Assembly (NCBI GenBank): GCA_964639665.1
Contig: CAZXEU010000089.1
Location: 1 to 58,874 of the forward strand
Length of the DNA stretch: 58,874 nucleotides
Origin: CAZXEU01 sp964639665
Lineage (GTDB): Bacteria; Bacteroidota; Rhodothermia; Rhodothermales; Bin80
Direction of reading: 5' to 3'
Below, one piece after another: positions 29,526 to 38,755 of this stretch. Position numbers and translations under genes: made by a program. Every line of letters starts with the position of its first letter. Position 1 is the first letter of the stretch. Under the pieces are notes generated by a model, which saw only the letters and a program-made list of their open reading frames with translations, did no database searches and was not told the DNA's origin.

Positions 29526-30971
29526 TTACCGAGCGAGGACCACGCGCTGGCTTCCAACGACCTGGCCGTCAAGCATCAGGCGAACCACGTATACACCGGC
29601 TGCAAGCCGGGCTTGCATGCCGTCGCGCCCGTTCCACAGCATCGCATGCGTCCCCGCGGGCAAGTCGCCGCCGACCAGTGACCGCAGGCGCTGCCCCTGG
29701 ATCGAATAGACGGCCAAGTCAACATGTGCCGGCTCACGCAGCACGTACGTGAGGTTCGTGGCGTCGCGGAAGGGATTGGGATACGCAGCCCCGAATTGGG
29801 TGCTTTCCGCCGGCCGATCCTCTATCGAGGTATTGGTCGGCGTGAAACGGTAGATCTGTCCGTCGAAGGCGCACATGTACAGTTCATTCGCCTCGTCGAC
29901 TCCGAAAGAGGCAATGCTCAGGCTCGTATCCAGAAGCTCCGTATTCTGGTAGCCGGCTTCGCTGTCGACATCCAGACCCCAGATGCGCCCGTCCACGTAG
30001 TCTGCGAAAACGTACTTGCCGGCAAGTTCCGGGACGGCCGTTCCGCGATACACGAAGCCACCGGTGACGGACTTGGCCTGGCCATTGTGCGCGTATTCGT
30101 GGATGGGTAGTGCCAAGCCGCTGCGATTGCAACCTGTGGCCGGGCTGTAGCAATGCGCGCCCTCCATGACATTCCAGCCGTAGTTGGCGCCGGACTCGAT
30201 GAGATCAATTTCTTCATAGGCGTTTTGCCCCACATCGGCGGCGTACAGGAGTCCCGTTTCGGCGTCGAAGCTGAAGCGCCAAGGGTTGCGCAATCCGTAG
30301 GCAAAAATCTCCTCGCGCAAGCCGGTTGTGTTGCCGGCGAACGGATTGTCGGGGGGAATACCGTAACCGGAACTGGTAGAGACGTCTATGCGCAGAATGG
30401 TACCCAGAAGCGTAGAGCGGTCCTGCCCGTTTCGGAACCTGTCGCCAGCTCCTCCCCCGTCTCCGAGGCCGATATACAAGTAGCCATCGGGCCCGAAGGT
30501 GATCTGGCCCCCGTTGTGGTTGCCGGCGGGCTGGGGCGTGCTGAGTATCACTTCCTCGCTGCCCGGGTCCGCCAGACCCGAGCCGAGCACCCTGTATCGC
30601 GCGATCACTGAACGCCTGGGGTCCGAGGCGGTATAGTTGAGGAAGAAGAAACCGTTTTCGGCAAAGCGGGGATGGAAGGCCAGGCCAAGAAGGCCTTCCT
30701 CGTTACCACGATCCCGCACGCGGTCCCGAATGTCCAGAAATACTGCAGCAGAAGTCCGGTCCGGTCCGAGCACCTTGACGACTCCGGCCTGCTCGACAAC
30801 GAATATGCGGTCCGTGCCGTCGCCAGCGTGCTGAAGGTCAACCGGCCGCGTAAACCTTACGCCAGGGAAAGCTACTTCGACGGAAAGCCGCTGCTGCGCG
30901 CTGCTCGACGCCGCGTTACAGCCACCGAGTAGCAATAGCAGCGGAAGGGCGGCGGGAATTCGCTTTTTCAT
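29526..30971 (-). CDS. PQQ-dependent-type sugar dehydrogenase (glucose/sorbosone family) with T9SS sorting domain
   Basis: 481 residues. Residues about 30-390 are a glucose/sorbosone dehydrogenase propeller (FTRPVDLQHAGDGTDRIFV, GLLGLAFHPRFAENG, AGNHNGGQITFGPDGYLYIG, GYGIPPDNPF, YGLRNPWRFSFD). The last 85 or so residues form a T9SS type A domain (AAYPNPFRDATNL, VYSIQGQRLRSL, LPAGTHAMLWNG, AGVYVVRLM, ending LAR). The N-terminus could be read either as a lipobox (LLLLGGC) or as a normal signal cut after SSSAQ. Family members oxidise sugars with PQQ. No PQQ-biosynthesis gene is nearby. The surface destination is inferred from the T9SS domain. Confidence 0.9.
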   Translation of the reverse strand: MKKRIPAALPLLLLLGGCNAASSSAQQRLSVEVAFPGVRFTRPVDLQHAGDGTDRIFVVEQAGVVKVLGPDRTSAAVFLDIRDRVRDRGNEEGLLGLAFHPRFAENGFFFLNYTASDPRRSVIARYRVLGSGLADPGSEEVILSTPQPAGNHNGGQITFGPDGYLYIGLGDGGGAGDRFRNGQDRSTLLGTILRIDVSTSSGYGIPPDNPFAGNTTGLREEIFAYGLRNPWRFSFDAETGLLYAADVGQNAYEEIDLIESGANYGWNVMEGAHCYSPATGCNRSGLALPIHEYAHNGQAKSVTGGFVYRGTAVPELAGKYVFADYVDGRIWGLDVDSEAGYQNTELLDTSLSIASFGVDEANELYMCAFDGQIYRFTPTNTSIEDRPAESTQFGAAYPNPFRDATNLTYVLREPAHVDLAVYSIQGQRLRSLVGGDLPAGTHAMLWNGRDGMQARLAAGVYVVRLMLDGQVVGSQRVVLAR

Positions 30972-31212
30972 GCCGTTTTTCAGAGCAGGGTCGCCATTGG
31001 ACCGCGTCTCGGGGGGCGGGTTTCACGGTGTTGGCTAGTCGTGGTCTGCGTCTGCTGGTGCTGGGCGTGAAGCAGCGCCTTGCGCTGCGGATCGCTCCGG
31101 TCAGACCCGGTGGCAGCCGAGAGTCCGCTGTAGCGCGGATGACTGCTGTGCCGGCCTTCCCCGCGCTGCGTTACTAGGTCGGATTGTATCTTCTTTGGTC
31201 GCTCGACACGGA

Positions 31213-31234
31213 GCCGGGCAGTTTTATTCCCGGC
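31213..31234 (+). repeat. Hairpin in the DUF819 leader
   Basis: GCCGGG and CCCGGC enclose a 10-base loop containing TTTT. It lies about 28 bases before the DUF819 start codon and might affect its translation. A second small perfect stem, GCAGCGC / GCGCTGC, lies at 31072-31088. Nothing else is recognised in the 30972-31261 divergent gap. Confidence 0.35.
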
Positions 31235-31261
31235 GCGAGCCGACTCTTTCCCTGTTGCAGG

Positions 31262-32386
31262 ATGATTTCAAATCCCGTAGCCGTCTTTCTCGTCCTGGCC
31301 GTGGTCGTGTATGCGTCCATTGTGCTTGAGGCGCGCTTTCGCCTGTTTCGGTCGCTGAGCGCTGCCCTTGTCGGAATATTCATCGCGATGGTGCTATCCA
31401 ATGCCGGCATTATTCCGGGCGACTCGCTGGCGTATGACTACCTCATTGATCCCGGCGTCGGCATAGGCATTGCCCTTATACTGCTGAGTGTGGATGCCCG
31501 GACGGTGGTGCAGGCCGGGCCGCGCATGCTCGCGGCATTCGGTCTGGGCGCGGTGGGCACGGCTCTGGGAGCCTTTGTATCTGCCATGGTTCTGGCCCCT
31601 CTGGTCGGTCCGGAGACATGGAAGCTTGCCGGGCAGTTTACCGGTACGTATACAGGTGGAGGCGTCAACTTTGCTGCGCTGGGTCGAGCCTTTGACACCA
31701 GCAGCGAGCTATTCTCGGCCGCCATTGCGGCGGACGTTCTCATCACGGCAGTCTGGATGATGCTGTGTTTGTCCGCGCCGCTGCTGCTCGGCCGGAAGGC
31801 CGAACGCGCCAGGCCCGCGACTGCCGAAGCCTCACAGCTGGCCCAGGCGCTTTACAGCAGTGGACGGTCCATGAAGCTCGCCGATGCCGGCGCGCTGGTC
31901 GTCATTTCCGTGGGCTCGGTCTGGGTTTCGGAGCGCCTGGGGACACTGGTCCCGGTAATTCCGGACGTGCTCTGGCTGACCACTCTCGTCTTGGCATTGG
32001 CGCAGCTGCCTGCGGTAAAGAGGCTTTCCGGGGGAGCCATGTGGGGTTACTATCTGCTCCTGATGTTTCTGTCGACCAACGGCGCGCAGTCCGTGCTGGC
32101 CAACATCGTTGTTGTCGGCCCCAGCGTGGTGTACTTCGCAGTGGGGACGGTCGTGCTGCACGGCGTGTTTATATTCGGGCTCGGGTTAGCGCTCCGCGTG
32201 GACCTGCCCACGCTTCTGGTAGCTTCGCAGGCCAACGTGGGCGGTCCGCCATCGGCCATGGCGCTGGCGACGGCGCGAGGCTACATGGACAAGGTCTTGC
32301 CGGGCGTAGCGGCGGGGCTGCTTGGGTATGCCGCCGGGAACTACGCGGGCTTCGCCATCGGAACGCTGGTTCGAGGGCTCTTGTAG
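31262..32386 (+). CDS. DUF819 family multi-pass membrane protein
   Basis: 374 residues from the ATG at 31262. About ten or eleven membrane segments can be picked out. DUF819 wording includes the repeat-type regions LSAALVGIFIAMVLSNAGII and GQFTGTYTGGGVNFAALG, and near the end a similar LLVASQANVGGPPSAMALA, which points to the inverted-repeat topology of this family. DUF819 proteins are predicted to be transporters related to sodium-coupled carriers; substrate is unknown. The MsbA-like gene follows 96 bp downstream, on the same strand. Confidence 0.8.
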   Translation: MISNPVAVFLVLAVVVYASIVLEARFRLFRSLSAALVGIFIAMVLSNAGIIPGDSLAYDYLIDPGVGIGIALILLSVDARTVVQAGPRMLAAFGLGAVGTALGAFVSAMVLAPLVGPETWKLAGQFTGTYTGGGVNFAALGRAFDTSSELFSAAIAADVLITAVWMMLCLSAPLLLGRKAERARPATAEASQLAQALYSSGRSMKLADAGALVVISVGSVWVSERLGTLVPVIPDVLWLTTLVLALAQLPAVKRLSGGAMWGYYLLLMFLSTNGAQSVLANIVVVGPSVVYFAVGTVVLHGVFIFGLGLALRVDLPTLLVASQANVGGPPSAMALATARGYMDKVLPGVAAGLLGYAAGNYAGFAIGTLVRGLL

Positions 32387-32482
32387 AGACCTGTGTGATG
32401 GTGATGACGGGGCGTCCGATCGCGGAGGATCCGCGCGGGAGCTTGCTGGTTGTGGGCCTGGCATCGGCATAGGGCGAACGGC

Positions 32483-34330
32483 ATGGAGAGGGCTTCCGTA
32501 CTGCTAGGATCTACCTGGCGCCAGGCCAGGCATCTTCTTTGGGCTCACCGCCGGAAGATGGTTCTCGGCCTCGTGCTTCTTGTTATTGGCAGGCTTTGCG
32601 GCTTTGTCCTTCCGGGCAGCTCGAAGTGGCTGATCGATGAGGTGATCGGGAACGGTCGCTTCGATCTTGTCATGCCGCTTGCCATCGCCGTGGCTGTCGC
32701 GGCACTGGTACAGGCCCTGACTTCGTATGCACTCTCGCAACTGATTGGTGTCGCGGCGCAACGAGCCATCATGGAGATGCGCAAGAGCATACACGCTCAC
32801 GTGCTACATCTGCCTGTCCGTTACTTCGATCGAAACAGGTCGGGAACGCTCATCTCCCGTATCATGTCGGATCCCGAGGGGATCCGGAATCTGGTAGGTA
32901 CCGGCGTGGTAATGCTCGCCGGAAGCCTGATTACGGCGGTGCTTGCATTCGGTGTGCTCATCTACCTGAGCTGGCAGATAACGCTGGTCACAATGGCCAT
33001 TGTGGGCAGCTTCAGCGCGGTGCTCGTCTATGCCTTTCGCAAGCTGCGGCCTGTATTCAGGCAGAGGCAGGCGGTTCAGGCCGAAGTATCGGGCCGGCTG
33101 GGAGAGGCCCTGTCCGGCATTCGAATAGTAAAAGTATACCACTCGGAGAGTCGGGAGGAGCGCATCTTCGCCGGTGGCGTGGAGCGCCTCTTTGATATGA
33201 TTGCCGCCGGCATACGGGGTATATCCGCAACGACGGCGCTCGCCACGGTCGCGGTGGGAGCCACCGGGGTCGTGCTGCTCCTCATGGGTACTTCTGCCAT
33301 CACCAGCGGGCAGATGACGCTGGGCGATCTGGTGATGTACATATTCCTGGTCGGCGTGCTGGTCATGCCGATTGCGCAGTTGGCCAGTATCGGCACACAG
33401 GTCACGGACGCCTTTGCAGGCCTTGATCGCATCCGCGAATTGCTGCGAGAAGCCAGAGAGTCCAGGAGCGAGGACACGGGCCGTCCGCTGCCGTCGTTGC
33501 GCGGGGACGTGGTGTTCGAGGATGTGCACTTCGAGTACGACGAAAACGTGCCTGTTCTCAGGGGCGTATCCCTGAAAGCCCGCGCAGGGACTACCACGGC
33601 CCTGGTGGGACCCAGCGGGTCGGGTAAATCGACACTGGTCAGTCTTCTACTCGGGTTCAATCACCCAACGGCAGGGCGAGTGCTACTGGATGGACACGAC
33701 AGCACAGAAGTGCGCCTGGCCGACCTGAGATCCCACCTCGGGGTAGTGCTGCAGGAGAACTTTCTGTTCGCCACGACCGTGGCAGACAACATCCGATATG
33801 CTCGTCCGGATGCCGGCGCGGATGAGGTCGAGCGAGCTGCCCGCATCGCCAATGCACACGTATTCATTTCCGGCTTTCCCGACGGATATGAGACGGTGGT
33901 GGGTGAGCGGGGCGTAAAGCTTTCGGGAGGGCAACGGCAGCGCATTGCCATAGCCCGGGCCATACTGGCCGACCCCCGGCTACTGATCCTGGACGAGGCT
34001 ACATCGAGTCTCGACAGCGAAAGCGAGGCGCTGATCCAGGAGGGGCTTCGCAACCTCAGGCGGGGCCGCACGACATTTGTCATCGCACACCGGTTGTCGA
34101 CGATCCGGAGCGCAGACCAGATCCTGGTCCTGGAGGAAGGCCGCATTGTTGAACGCGGTACCCACGACGAGCTGATGTCCCTCGGAGGCCGGTACAAGGA
34201 GTTGCATGACAGACAGTACAACTATGAGCGGAACATCTTCATGAATCCTGGAGAGGACTTTAGTCCGGAGCCCGCCCCTGCGGTCGCCCGGCCGACGCGC
34301 GGGCGCAGGAGAAGCATCTGGCAGGAGTAG
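32483..34330 (+). CDS. MsbA-like ABC exporter (fused permease and ATPase)
   Basis: 615 residues from the ATG at 32483, the usual length of ABC half-exporters. Six membrane segments cover residues about 25-310, then the ATPase: Walker A GPSGSGKST near residue 379, Q-loop VVLQENFLFATTVADNI, signature VKLSGGQRQRIAIARAI, Walker B LLILDEATSSLD and H-loop IAHRLSTI. The protein ends in a basic tail (PTRGRRRSIWQE). This architecture matches MsbA and other type I exporters of lipids, lipid A precursors or drugs. The substrate cannot be assigned from sequence. It follows the DUF819 gene on the same strand. Confidence 0.9.
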   Translation: MERASVLLGSTWRQARHLLWAHRRKMVLGLVLLVIGRLCGFVLPGSSKWLIDEVIGNGRFDLVMPLAIAVAVAALVQALTSYALSQLIGVAAQRAIMEMRKSIHAHVLHLPVRYFDRNRSGTLISRIMSDPEGIRNLVGTGVVMLAGSLITAVLAFGVLIYLSWQITLVTMAIVGSFSAVLVYAFRKLRPVFRQRQAVQAEVSGRLGEALSGIRIVKVYHSESREERIFAGGVERLFDMIAAGIRGISATTALATVAVGATGVVLLLMGTSAITSGQMTLGDLVMYIFLVGVLVMPIAQLASIGTQVTDAFAGLDRIRELLREARESRSEDTGRPLPSLRGDVVFEDVHFEYDENVPVLRGVSLKARAGTTTALVGPSGSGKSTLVSLLLGFNHPTAGRVLLDGHDSTEVRLADLRSHLGVVLQENFLFATTVADNIRYARPDAGADEVERAARIANAHVFISGFPDGYETVVGERGVKLSGGQRQRIAIARAILADPRLLILDEATSSLDSESEALIQEGLRNLRRGRTTFVIAHRLSTIRSADQILVLEEGRIVERGTHDELMSLGGRYKELHDRQYNYERNIFMNPGEDFSPEPAPAVARPTRGRRRSIWQE

Positions 34331-35043
34331 AACTTGCCGCTACTCGCGCCTGCTTTCGCGGCTGCCGCCAACGCTTATGTTCGAGTCGCATGACCCCGGA
34401 CTTGGCCAAAGGAATGCAGCCAGGAAACCGGCACCGGTACGCCCGCCGTTTGGCGAATCCTTCGGCAAGTGTGGGCTGGTTCCGGCGGGCACGCAGTCTC
34501 GCCGGGCGTCAGAAGGGTTGCCCGTTCACTCCAAGCCAGATCAGGGCAACCTGCATGGCTGCGTGGAAAGAACGCACTAGCCTCGACTCGCCGCAAGATG
34601 TCGCGGCGTTCGGGTAACAGCACTAATTCCCCAGCGCCTACTTGATGCCCACGGGAATGGAGAGACGCTTGACGCCACCTGTGGATGCGTCAAGCGACTG
34701 CGTGTGCGGGACATTGCCGTTGCGGGCGGAATCTCGCACGTCGGCGAAGAAATGATACGCCAGCTTCATGCCAGGCAGAAAAGGCTCGCCAAGCCGTAGT
34801 CCACGCCGCCTTACACGTGCTGGGATATGCCCGAGCCATGCAAGTCGAATGCATACTGATTGTAAGTAGGGGAGCGAACTCCAGCACGGCAATTCGGTGG
34901 CGCAGGAATACGCGGGCTCGAAGTAGCTGCCCGATACGGCGGCGGTAGTTCGGGCCGCGGCTATACGCGCAAGGGCAAGCCTCACACTTGATAACAGTCC
35001 CCCTAAATCGTACCCTGTGGGCGCACCATAATTCAATGAAAGC
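34331..35043. other. Gene-poor stretch with a possible degraded gene tail
   Basis: No confident gene is seen. On the minus strand, 34638-34770 reads as a protein-like tail (MKLAYHFFADVRDSARNGNV, then a short stretch ending SIPVGIK and a stop). Protein-like wording immediately upstream is in another frame, so this may be the end of a decayed gene. Inside it lies a perfect 10-bp inverted repeat (CGCTTGACGC 34666-34675 / GCGTCAAGCG 34687-34696, 11-base loop). The next gene is the sulfatase. Confidence 0.35.
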
Positions 35044-36414
35044 ATGTTCAGGTCCGTAAATCTGCCTGCGGCCGCGATGCTGCTCTTGTGCCTGGCGGCC
35101 TGCGGCACGGATCCGCCGCCCAACGTGATAGTCATTTTTGCAGATGACCTCGGGTATGGTGATCTCGGAACTTTCGGACATCCTACCATCAGCACGCCAC
35201 ACATCGACGCGATGGCGGCGCAGGGGCTCAAGTTTACGCAGTTCTATACGGGTGCAGCGGTGTGCACACCGAGCCGGGCCGCGCTGCTTACCGGCAGGCT
35301 TCCCGTTCGGTCCGGCATGGCGAACAATGCAATTCGCGTCATTTTCCCGCCTTCCAAGGGCGGACTTCCGCAGGCCGAGCTAACCATGGCGGAAGCCTTG
35401 CGGGCGCGCGGATACGCGACGGCGATAATTGGCAAGTGGCATTTGGGCCACTTGCCGGAGCATCTGCCCACGCGTCACGGATTTGATTATTACTTCGGCA
35501 TTCCATACTCCAACGACATGTTTCCGGCGCCAGGCTACCGGGGCAGGAGAAGCGAATATCCGCCGCTTCCTCTCATGCGGGGCGAGGAGATTATCGAAAC
35601 CGATCCTGACCAGCGCCTGCTGACCCGGCAGTATACCCTGGAAGCCCTGCGCTTCGTGCGCGAAAACCGGGATCGTCCCTTTTTCATCTACCTGCCCCAC
35701 ACCTTCCCGCATGTACCGATCTTTGCTTCCGACATGTTCGAAGGCAAGAGCGCGCGGGGCCTGTATGGAGATGTAATCGAGGAACTGGACTGGAGCACGG
35801 GGCAAATCCTTCAGGAGCTTCGTGAACTGAATCTGGACCGGAATACACTGGTCGTTTTTACCAGCGACAACGGTCCCTGGCTGACGGAAGGCCTTGAAGG
35901 CGGCTCCGCCGGATTGTTGCATGACGGCAAGGGCACAACATGGGAAGGAGGCATGCGCGTGCCCATGGTTGCATGGTGGCCGGACGTGATCGAAGCCGGC
36001 AGGACTACCGATGCATTGGCCACGACCATGGATCTGTATGCTACAGCCCTATCCATGGCGGGTGCGGAAGTCCCCGCGGATCGCGTGGTTGACGGAGTTG
36101 ATCTGTTGCCGGTATTCAGGAATCCCGAGGCCGATGTCCGTGAAACGGTGTTTTTCTATCGGGGCGAGCGCCTGTTCGCCGTCAGGAAGGGCGCCTGGAA
36201 GCTGCACTTTGTAACCCAGTCCGCCTATGTCGGGGACTCTCCAGTGGTACATGACCCCCCGGCGCTCTATCATCTGGACCACGATCCTTCCGAGCGATTC
36301 AACGTAGCAGCGCAGAATCCCTACGTGATTCTGGACATACTGGATGCGGTTGCGGAGCATGAAGCGGCACTTGTTCGGGCGCCTACGCAACTGGATATTC
36401 CGGAATGGCAGTGA
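35044..36414 (+). CDS. Sulfatase (formylglycine-dependent), lipoprotein
   Basis: 456 residues. A lipoprotein signal (AAAMLLLCLAAC, Cys20) is followed by the sulfatase core. Metal-binding FADDLGYGDLG is near residue 32, and the key motif CTPSRAALLTG has Cys74, the residue converted to formylglycine. Further motifs are GKWHLG, HTFPHVP and FTSDNGPW. The enzyme hydrolyses sulfate esters, here probably on sulfated glycans in the envelope space. A formylglycine-generating-enzyme gene follows immediately and overlaps if an upstream start is used, which supports a shared function. Confidence 0.93.
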   Translation: MFRSVNLPAAAMLLLCLAACGTDPPPNVIVIFADDLGYGDLGTFGHPTISTPHIDAMAAQGLKFTQFYTGAAVCTPSRAALLTGRLPVRSGMANNAIRVIFPPSKGGLPQAELTMAEALRARGYATAIIGKWHLGHLPEHLPTRHGFDYYFGIPYSNDMFPAPGYRGRRSEYPPLPLMRGEEIIETDPDQRLLTRQYTLEALRFVRENRDRPFFIYLPHTFPHVPIFASDMFEGKSARGLYGDVIEELDWSTGQILQELRELNLDRNTLVVFTSDNGPWLTEGLEGGSAGLLHDGKGTTWEGGMRVPMVAWWPDVIEAGRTTDALATTMDLYATALSMAGAEVPADRVVDGVDLLPVFRNPEADVRETVFFYRGERLFAVRKGAWKLHFVTQSAYVGDSPVVHDPPALYHLDHDPSERFNVAAQNPYVILDILDAVAEHEAALVRAPTQLDIPEWQ

Positions 36415-36491
36415 TTATGCCGGCGCGGCCTGTACTCCGACCCCGGGCCGCTCCGCCCCATTTGCCTGCAGATAAAGGAGCGGCGCCACGG

Positions 36492-37406
36492 ATGCACGAG
36501 ACACCTCGAATCATGCGGTTATCCTGGCGCTGGCTGACGGCTCTCGGACTGCTCTACCTGAATCTTTCGGGGTGCCAAATGCCAGGCAGTCGCACCGACA
36601 TCGGCTCCGCGGAGGTCCCGGAGGGAATGGTCCTGGTTCCCGGGGGGCGATCGGTAATCGGCTCAGACGACGGACCGCCGCATGAGCGTCCACCATTCAA
36701 GGCGAGAGTGGAACCTTTTTTCATGGATATCCATCCCGTGACGGTGGCCCAGTTTGCCGCTTTTGTTGAGGCTACGGGATTTGTGACGGAAGCAGAACGC
36801 TTTGGCAATGCCGGCATTCTGGACTACGAAACCCGGCAGTGGCGGTTGATAGACGAGGCAACCTGGCGGCGCCCGCTTGGACCAGATGCGGAAGCTGCTG
36901 CGGGAGATCATCCTGTAACACAGGTGTCCTGGAATGACGCGGTTGCCTACGCAGAATGGGCCGGCAAGCGCCTGCCGACGGAAGTCGAATGGGAGCACGC
37001 CGCACGGGGAGCCAGCGGGTCTGCCTGGCCGTACGCCTGGGGAGACAATCTGGTGGACGGCGGTGCCTACAGGGCCAATGTGTGGAATGGTGTCTTTCCG
37101 GTTGCCAACTCCGGCGAAGACGGCTATATGTACACCTCTCCGGTAGGTGAATACGGGGCGACATCCCTTGGCCTCGTGGACATGGGTGGCAACGTCTGGG
37201 AATGGACCGCAGATTGGTACCGGCCCTATGCGGAGCAGGATCGTCCCTATGTGGCAACGCCGCAGAGCGAAAAGGCTCAGCGTGGCGGCAGTTTCCTGTG
37301 TGAACCCGGGTGGTGCCACGGATACCGCGTGTCCGGACGCAGCCACTCCACGCCCGAAACCTCACTCTTCCACGTGGGATTCCGGTGCGTTAGGGACATT
37401 GACTAG
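36492..37406 (+). CDS. Exported formylglycine-generating enzyme (SUMF1/FGE type)
   Basis: 304 residues from the ATG at 36492, which has AAAGGAG upstream; a start at 36405 would overlap the sulfatase. A signal peptide covers residues about 11-27 and ends in a lipobox-like LSGC. The FGE fold is clear: MVLVPGGRSVIGSDDG, HPVTVAQFAAFVEATGF, HPVTQVSWNDAVAYAEWAGKRLPTE (quoted in part), DMGGNVWEWTADWY and GFRC. Cys270 and Cys275, five residues apart in SFLCEPGWCHGYR, match the active-site cysteine pair of aerobic copper-dependent FGE. It should oxidise the sulfatase cysteine. Export of an FGE is unusual in bacteria and implies the modification happens after translocation. Confidence 0.9.
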   Translation: MHETPRIMRLSWRWLTALGLLYLNLSGCQMPGSRTDIGSAEVPEGMVLVPGGRSVIGSDDGPPHERPPFKARVEPFFMDIHPVTVAQFAAFVEATGFVTEAERFGNAGILDYETRQWRLIDEATWRRPLGPDAEAAAGDHPVTQVSWNDAVAYAEWAGKRLPTEVEWEHAARGASGSAWPYAWGDNLVDGGAYRANVWNGVFPVANSGEDGYMYTSPVGEYGATSLGLVDMGGNVWEWTADWYRPYAEQDRPYVATPQSEKAQRGGSFLCEPGWCHGYRVSGRSHSTPETSLFHVGFRCVRDID

Positions 37407-37464
37407 CGCCCAGGCGCGGCGTAACGTCCCGGCCCGTAAATTGCCGGCCCAGATCCACACAGAA

Positions 37465-38025
37465 TCAGCGATCCAGGAGTCCGTCGACGGCGCGCGCGGC
37501 TTGCTGCAGGCGTTGCTCAATGGTCCCGGAAACCAGATGGTACGGAAGCTTGCGCCGGTGCAGGTCCGCGATAAGCCTGGTATGCACGGCTGACCGAACG
37601 TGGGGTCCATCGCGCTGTCCGGGATCTTCCACCCACGGTATGTCCGTGTTTGCTACCAGGTACAAATCCGCTGCGCGCTCAGCTGATGCCTTGCTCAGCC
37701 ATTCGGGGCAGGACCCGAAATAGAACGCCTGGTAGATGCACGTGAGAATAAGATCGGTGTCCAGGAACAGGACCCGACTCGCCTTGCGGGCAAGCTTCCG
37801 CTCCTGGGCCAGATGTCCTCTGGCGATGCTCCATGCGTCGCCTTCCTCTGGAGCCGCCTTCTTCTGGTCCACGAAGACGCGTAGGTATTCCGGCGCCCAC
37901 ACCGTGGCATAGTGCCGGGCGAGCCGTCGCGCCAGCGTTGTCTTGCCGGTGGACTCTGCGCCCGTTACCACGACGCGACTGATGCCGGGTTCAATCCCGG
38001 GCAGGCTTGGTGGCTTGTCCATCAT
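37465..38025 (-). CDS. NadR-like P-loop kinase (ribosylnicotinamide kinase domain)
   Basis: 186 residues from the first of two adjacent ATG codons at 38025 and 38022. An upstream start at 38121 would add an unconserved leader. The P-loop is VVVTGAESTGKTTLARRLA near residue 20, followed by WAPEYLRVF, LFLDTDLILTCIY and AADLYLVANTDIPWVEDPGQR, which is the NadR-type kinase pattern. NadR kinase phosphorylates nicotinamide riboside in NAD salvage. The adenylyltransferase and repressor domains of full NadR are absent. The gene is convergent with the FGE gene. Confidence 0.75.
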   Translation of the reverse strand: MMDKPPSLPGIEPGISRVVVTGAESTGKTTLARRLARHYATVWAPEYLRVFVDQKKAAPEEGDAWSIARGHLAQERKLARKASRVLFLDTDLILTCIYQAFYFGSCPEWLSKASAERAADLYLVANTDIPWVEDPGQRDGPHVRSAVHTRLIADLHRRKLPYHLVSGTIEQRLQQAARAVDGLLDR

Positions 38026-38209
38026 AGTGCAGGCACTCTTGCTGCCGCGCGTCCGGATTGACCCCGGGTGCGGTTGCCAAACCTCTTGGTAGCAGATCTC
38101 CGGCTCTTGCCTGCCGATCACCGGCCTGCGGCGCCGCAGGCGGCCTACCTGCAGGAGGCAGCTGGACGTGCGGCGTTTGTTTTGTGCCTATTGTCCCGCG
38201 TGTCCGGGC

Positions 38210-38755
38210 TTACGGCCAAAGCCAGCCGAATACGCCGGCCGTCAGCAACGCATACACAAACCCGTCTACCGCGAATTTCAGCGCAAACGCCCAGGAAAAG
38301 CCGTACCAGATGCTGAAAGTCGCCAGCGCGCCCGCGTAGGCCAAAAGCGCCGAGGTGCCGACCACCCGAAACACCGTCAGGTAATCCGCGCCAGCGGGAA
38401 GAGCGGAGCTGGCCAAGTACGCAACGAAAACCGTCAGCACTAGGATGTGTACAAAATGCAGCCCTAGACGGCGCGTCATGTCCGGGGAACTCTTGCCCAC
38501 CAGCAAGAATCCTGCGGGTCCTGCCGCCAGTTTGGCCTCGTAGGCTTTTGGACCACCTTCGTCCATTTCGGGAAACGCGTATTGTCCGCGTGCCAGGTTC
38601 AATTCGCGGACCACGGCGCGAAACTTGTCCTCCTGCGGTATGCCCCGGAAATCCGTTCGGTGGTAGGGAAGCACCATGTACAGGATGAATCCGGCTCCGA
38701 AGACAACAAGCGAAGCAACCAGGACGGGCAGCCAGAGAGCAATCAGGTTGGGCAT
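38210..38755 (-). CDS. Conserved small membrane protein of unknown function
   Basis: 181 residues from the ATG at 38755, preferred over 38773 because GGAGG lies upstream of it. Membrane segments are at about residues 5-28, 88-108, 120-136 and 148-170. A soluble stretch between the first two contains DMTRRLGLHF. I do not recognise a named family. It is transcribed left, divergent from recG, with a 374-bp gap between. Confidence 0.6.
   Translation of the reverse strand: MPNLIALWLPVLVASLVVFGAGFILYMVLPYHRTDFRGIPQEDKFRAVVRELNLARGQYAFPEMDEGGPKAYEAKLAAGPAGFLLVGKSSPDMTRRLGLHFVHILVLTVFVAYLASSALPAGADYLTVFRVVGTSALLAYAGALATFSIWYGFSWAFALKFAVDGFVYALLTAGVFGWLWP

Noticed and set aside
32421..32435. Small stem CGCGGA / TCCGCG between the DUF819 and MsbA-like genes as a terminator
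   Set aside because: The stem is short, it has no T tract, and such stems are common in GC-rich spacers.
32804..33529. A 241-codon minus-strand frame inside the MsbA-like gene
   Set aside because: It is antisense to an ABC exporter with all motifs intact, and it is rich in H and R as antisense frames are.
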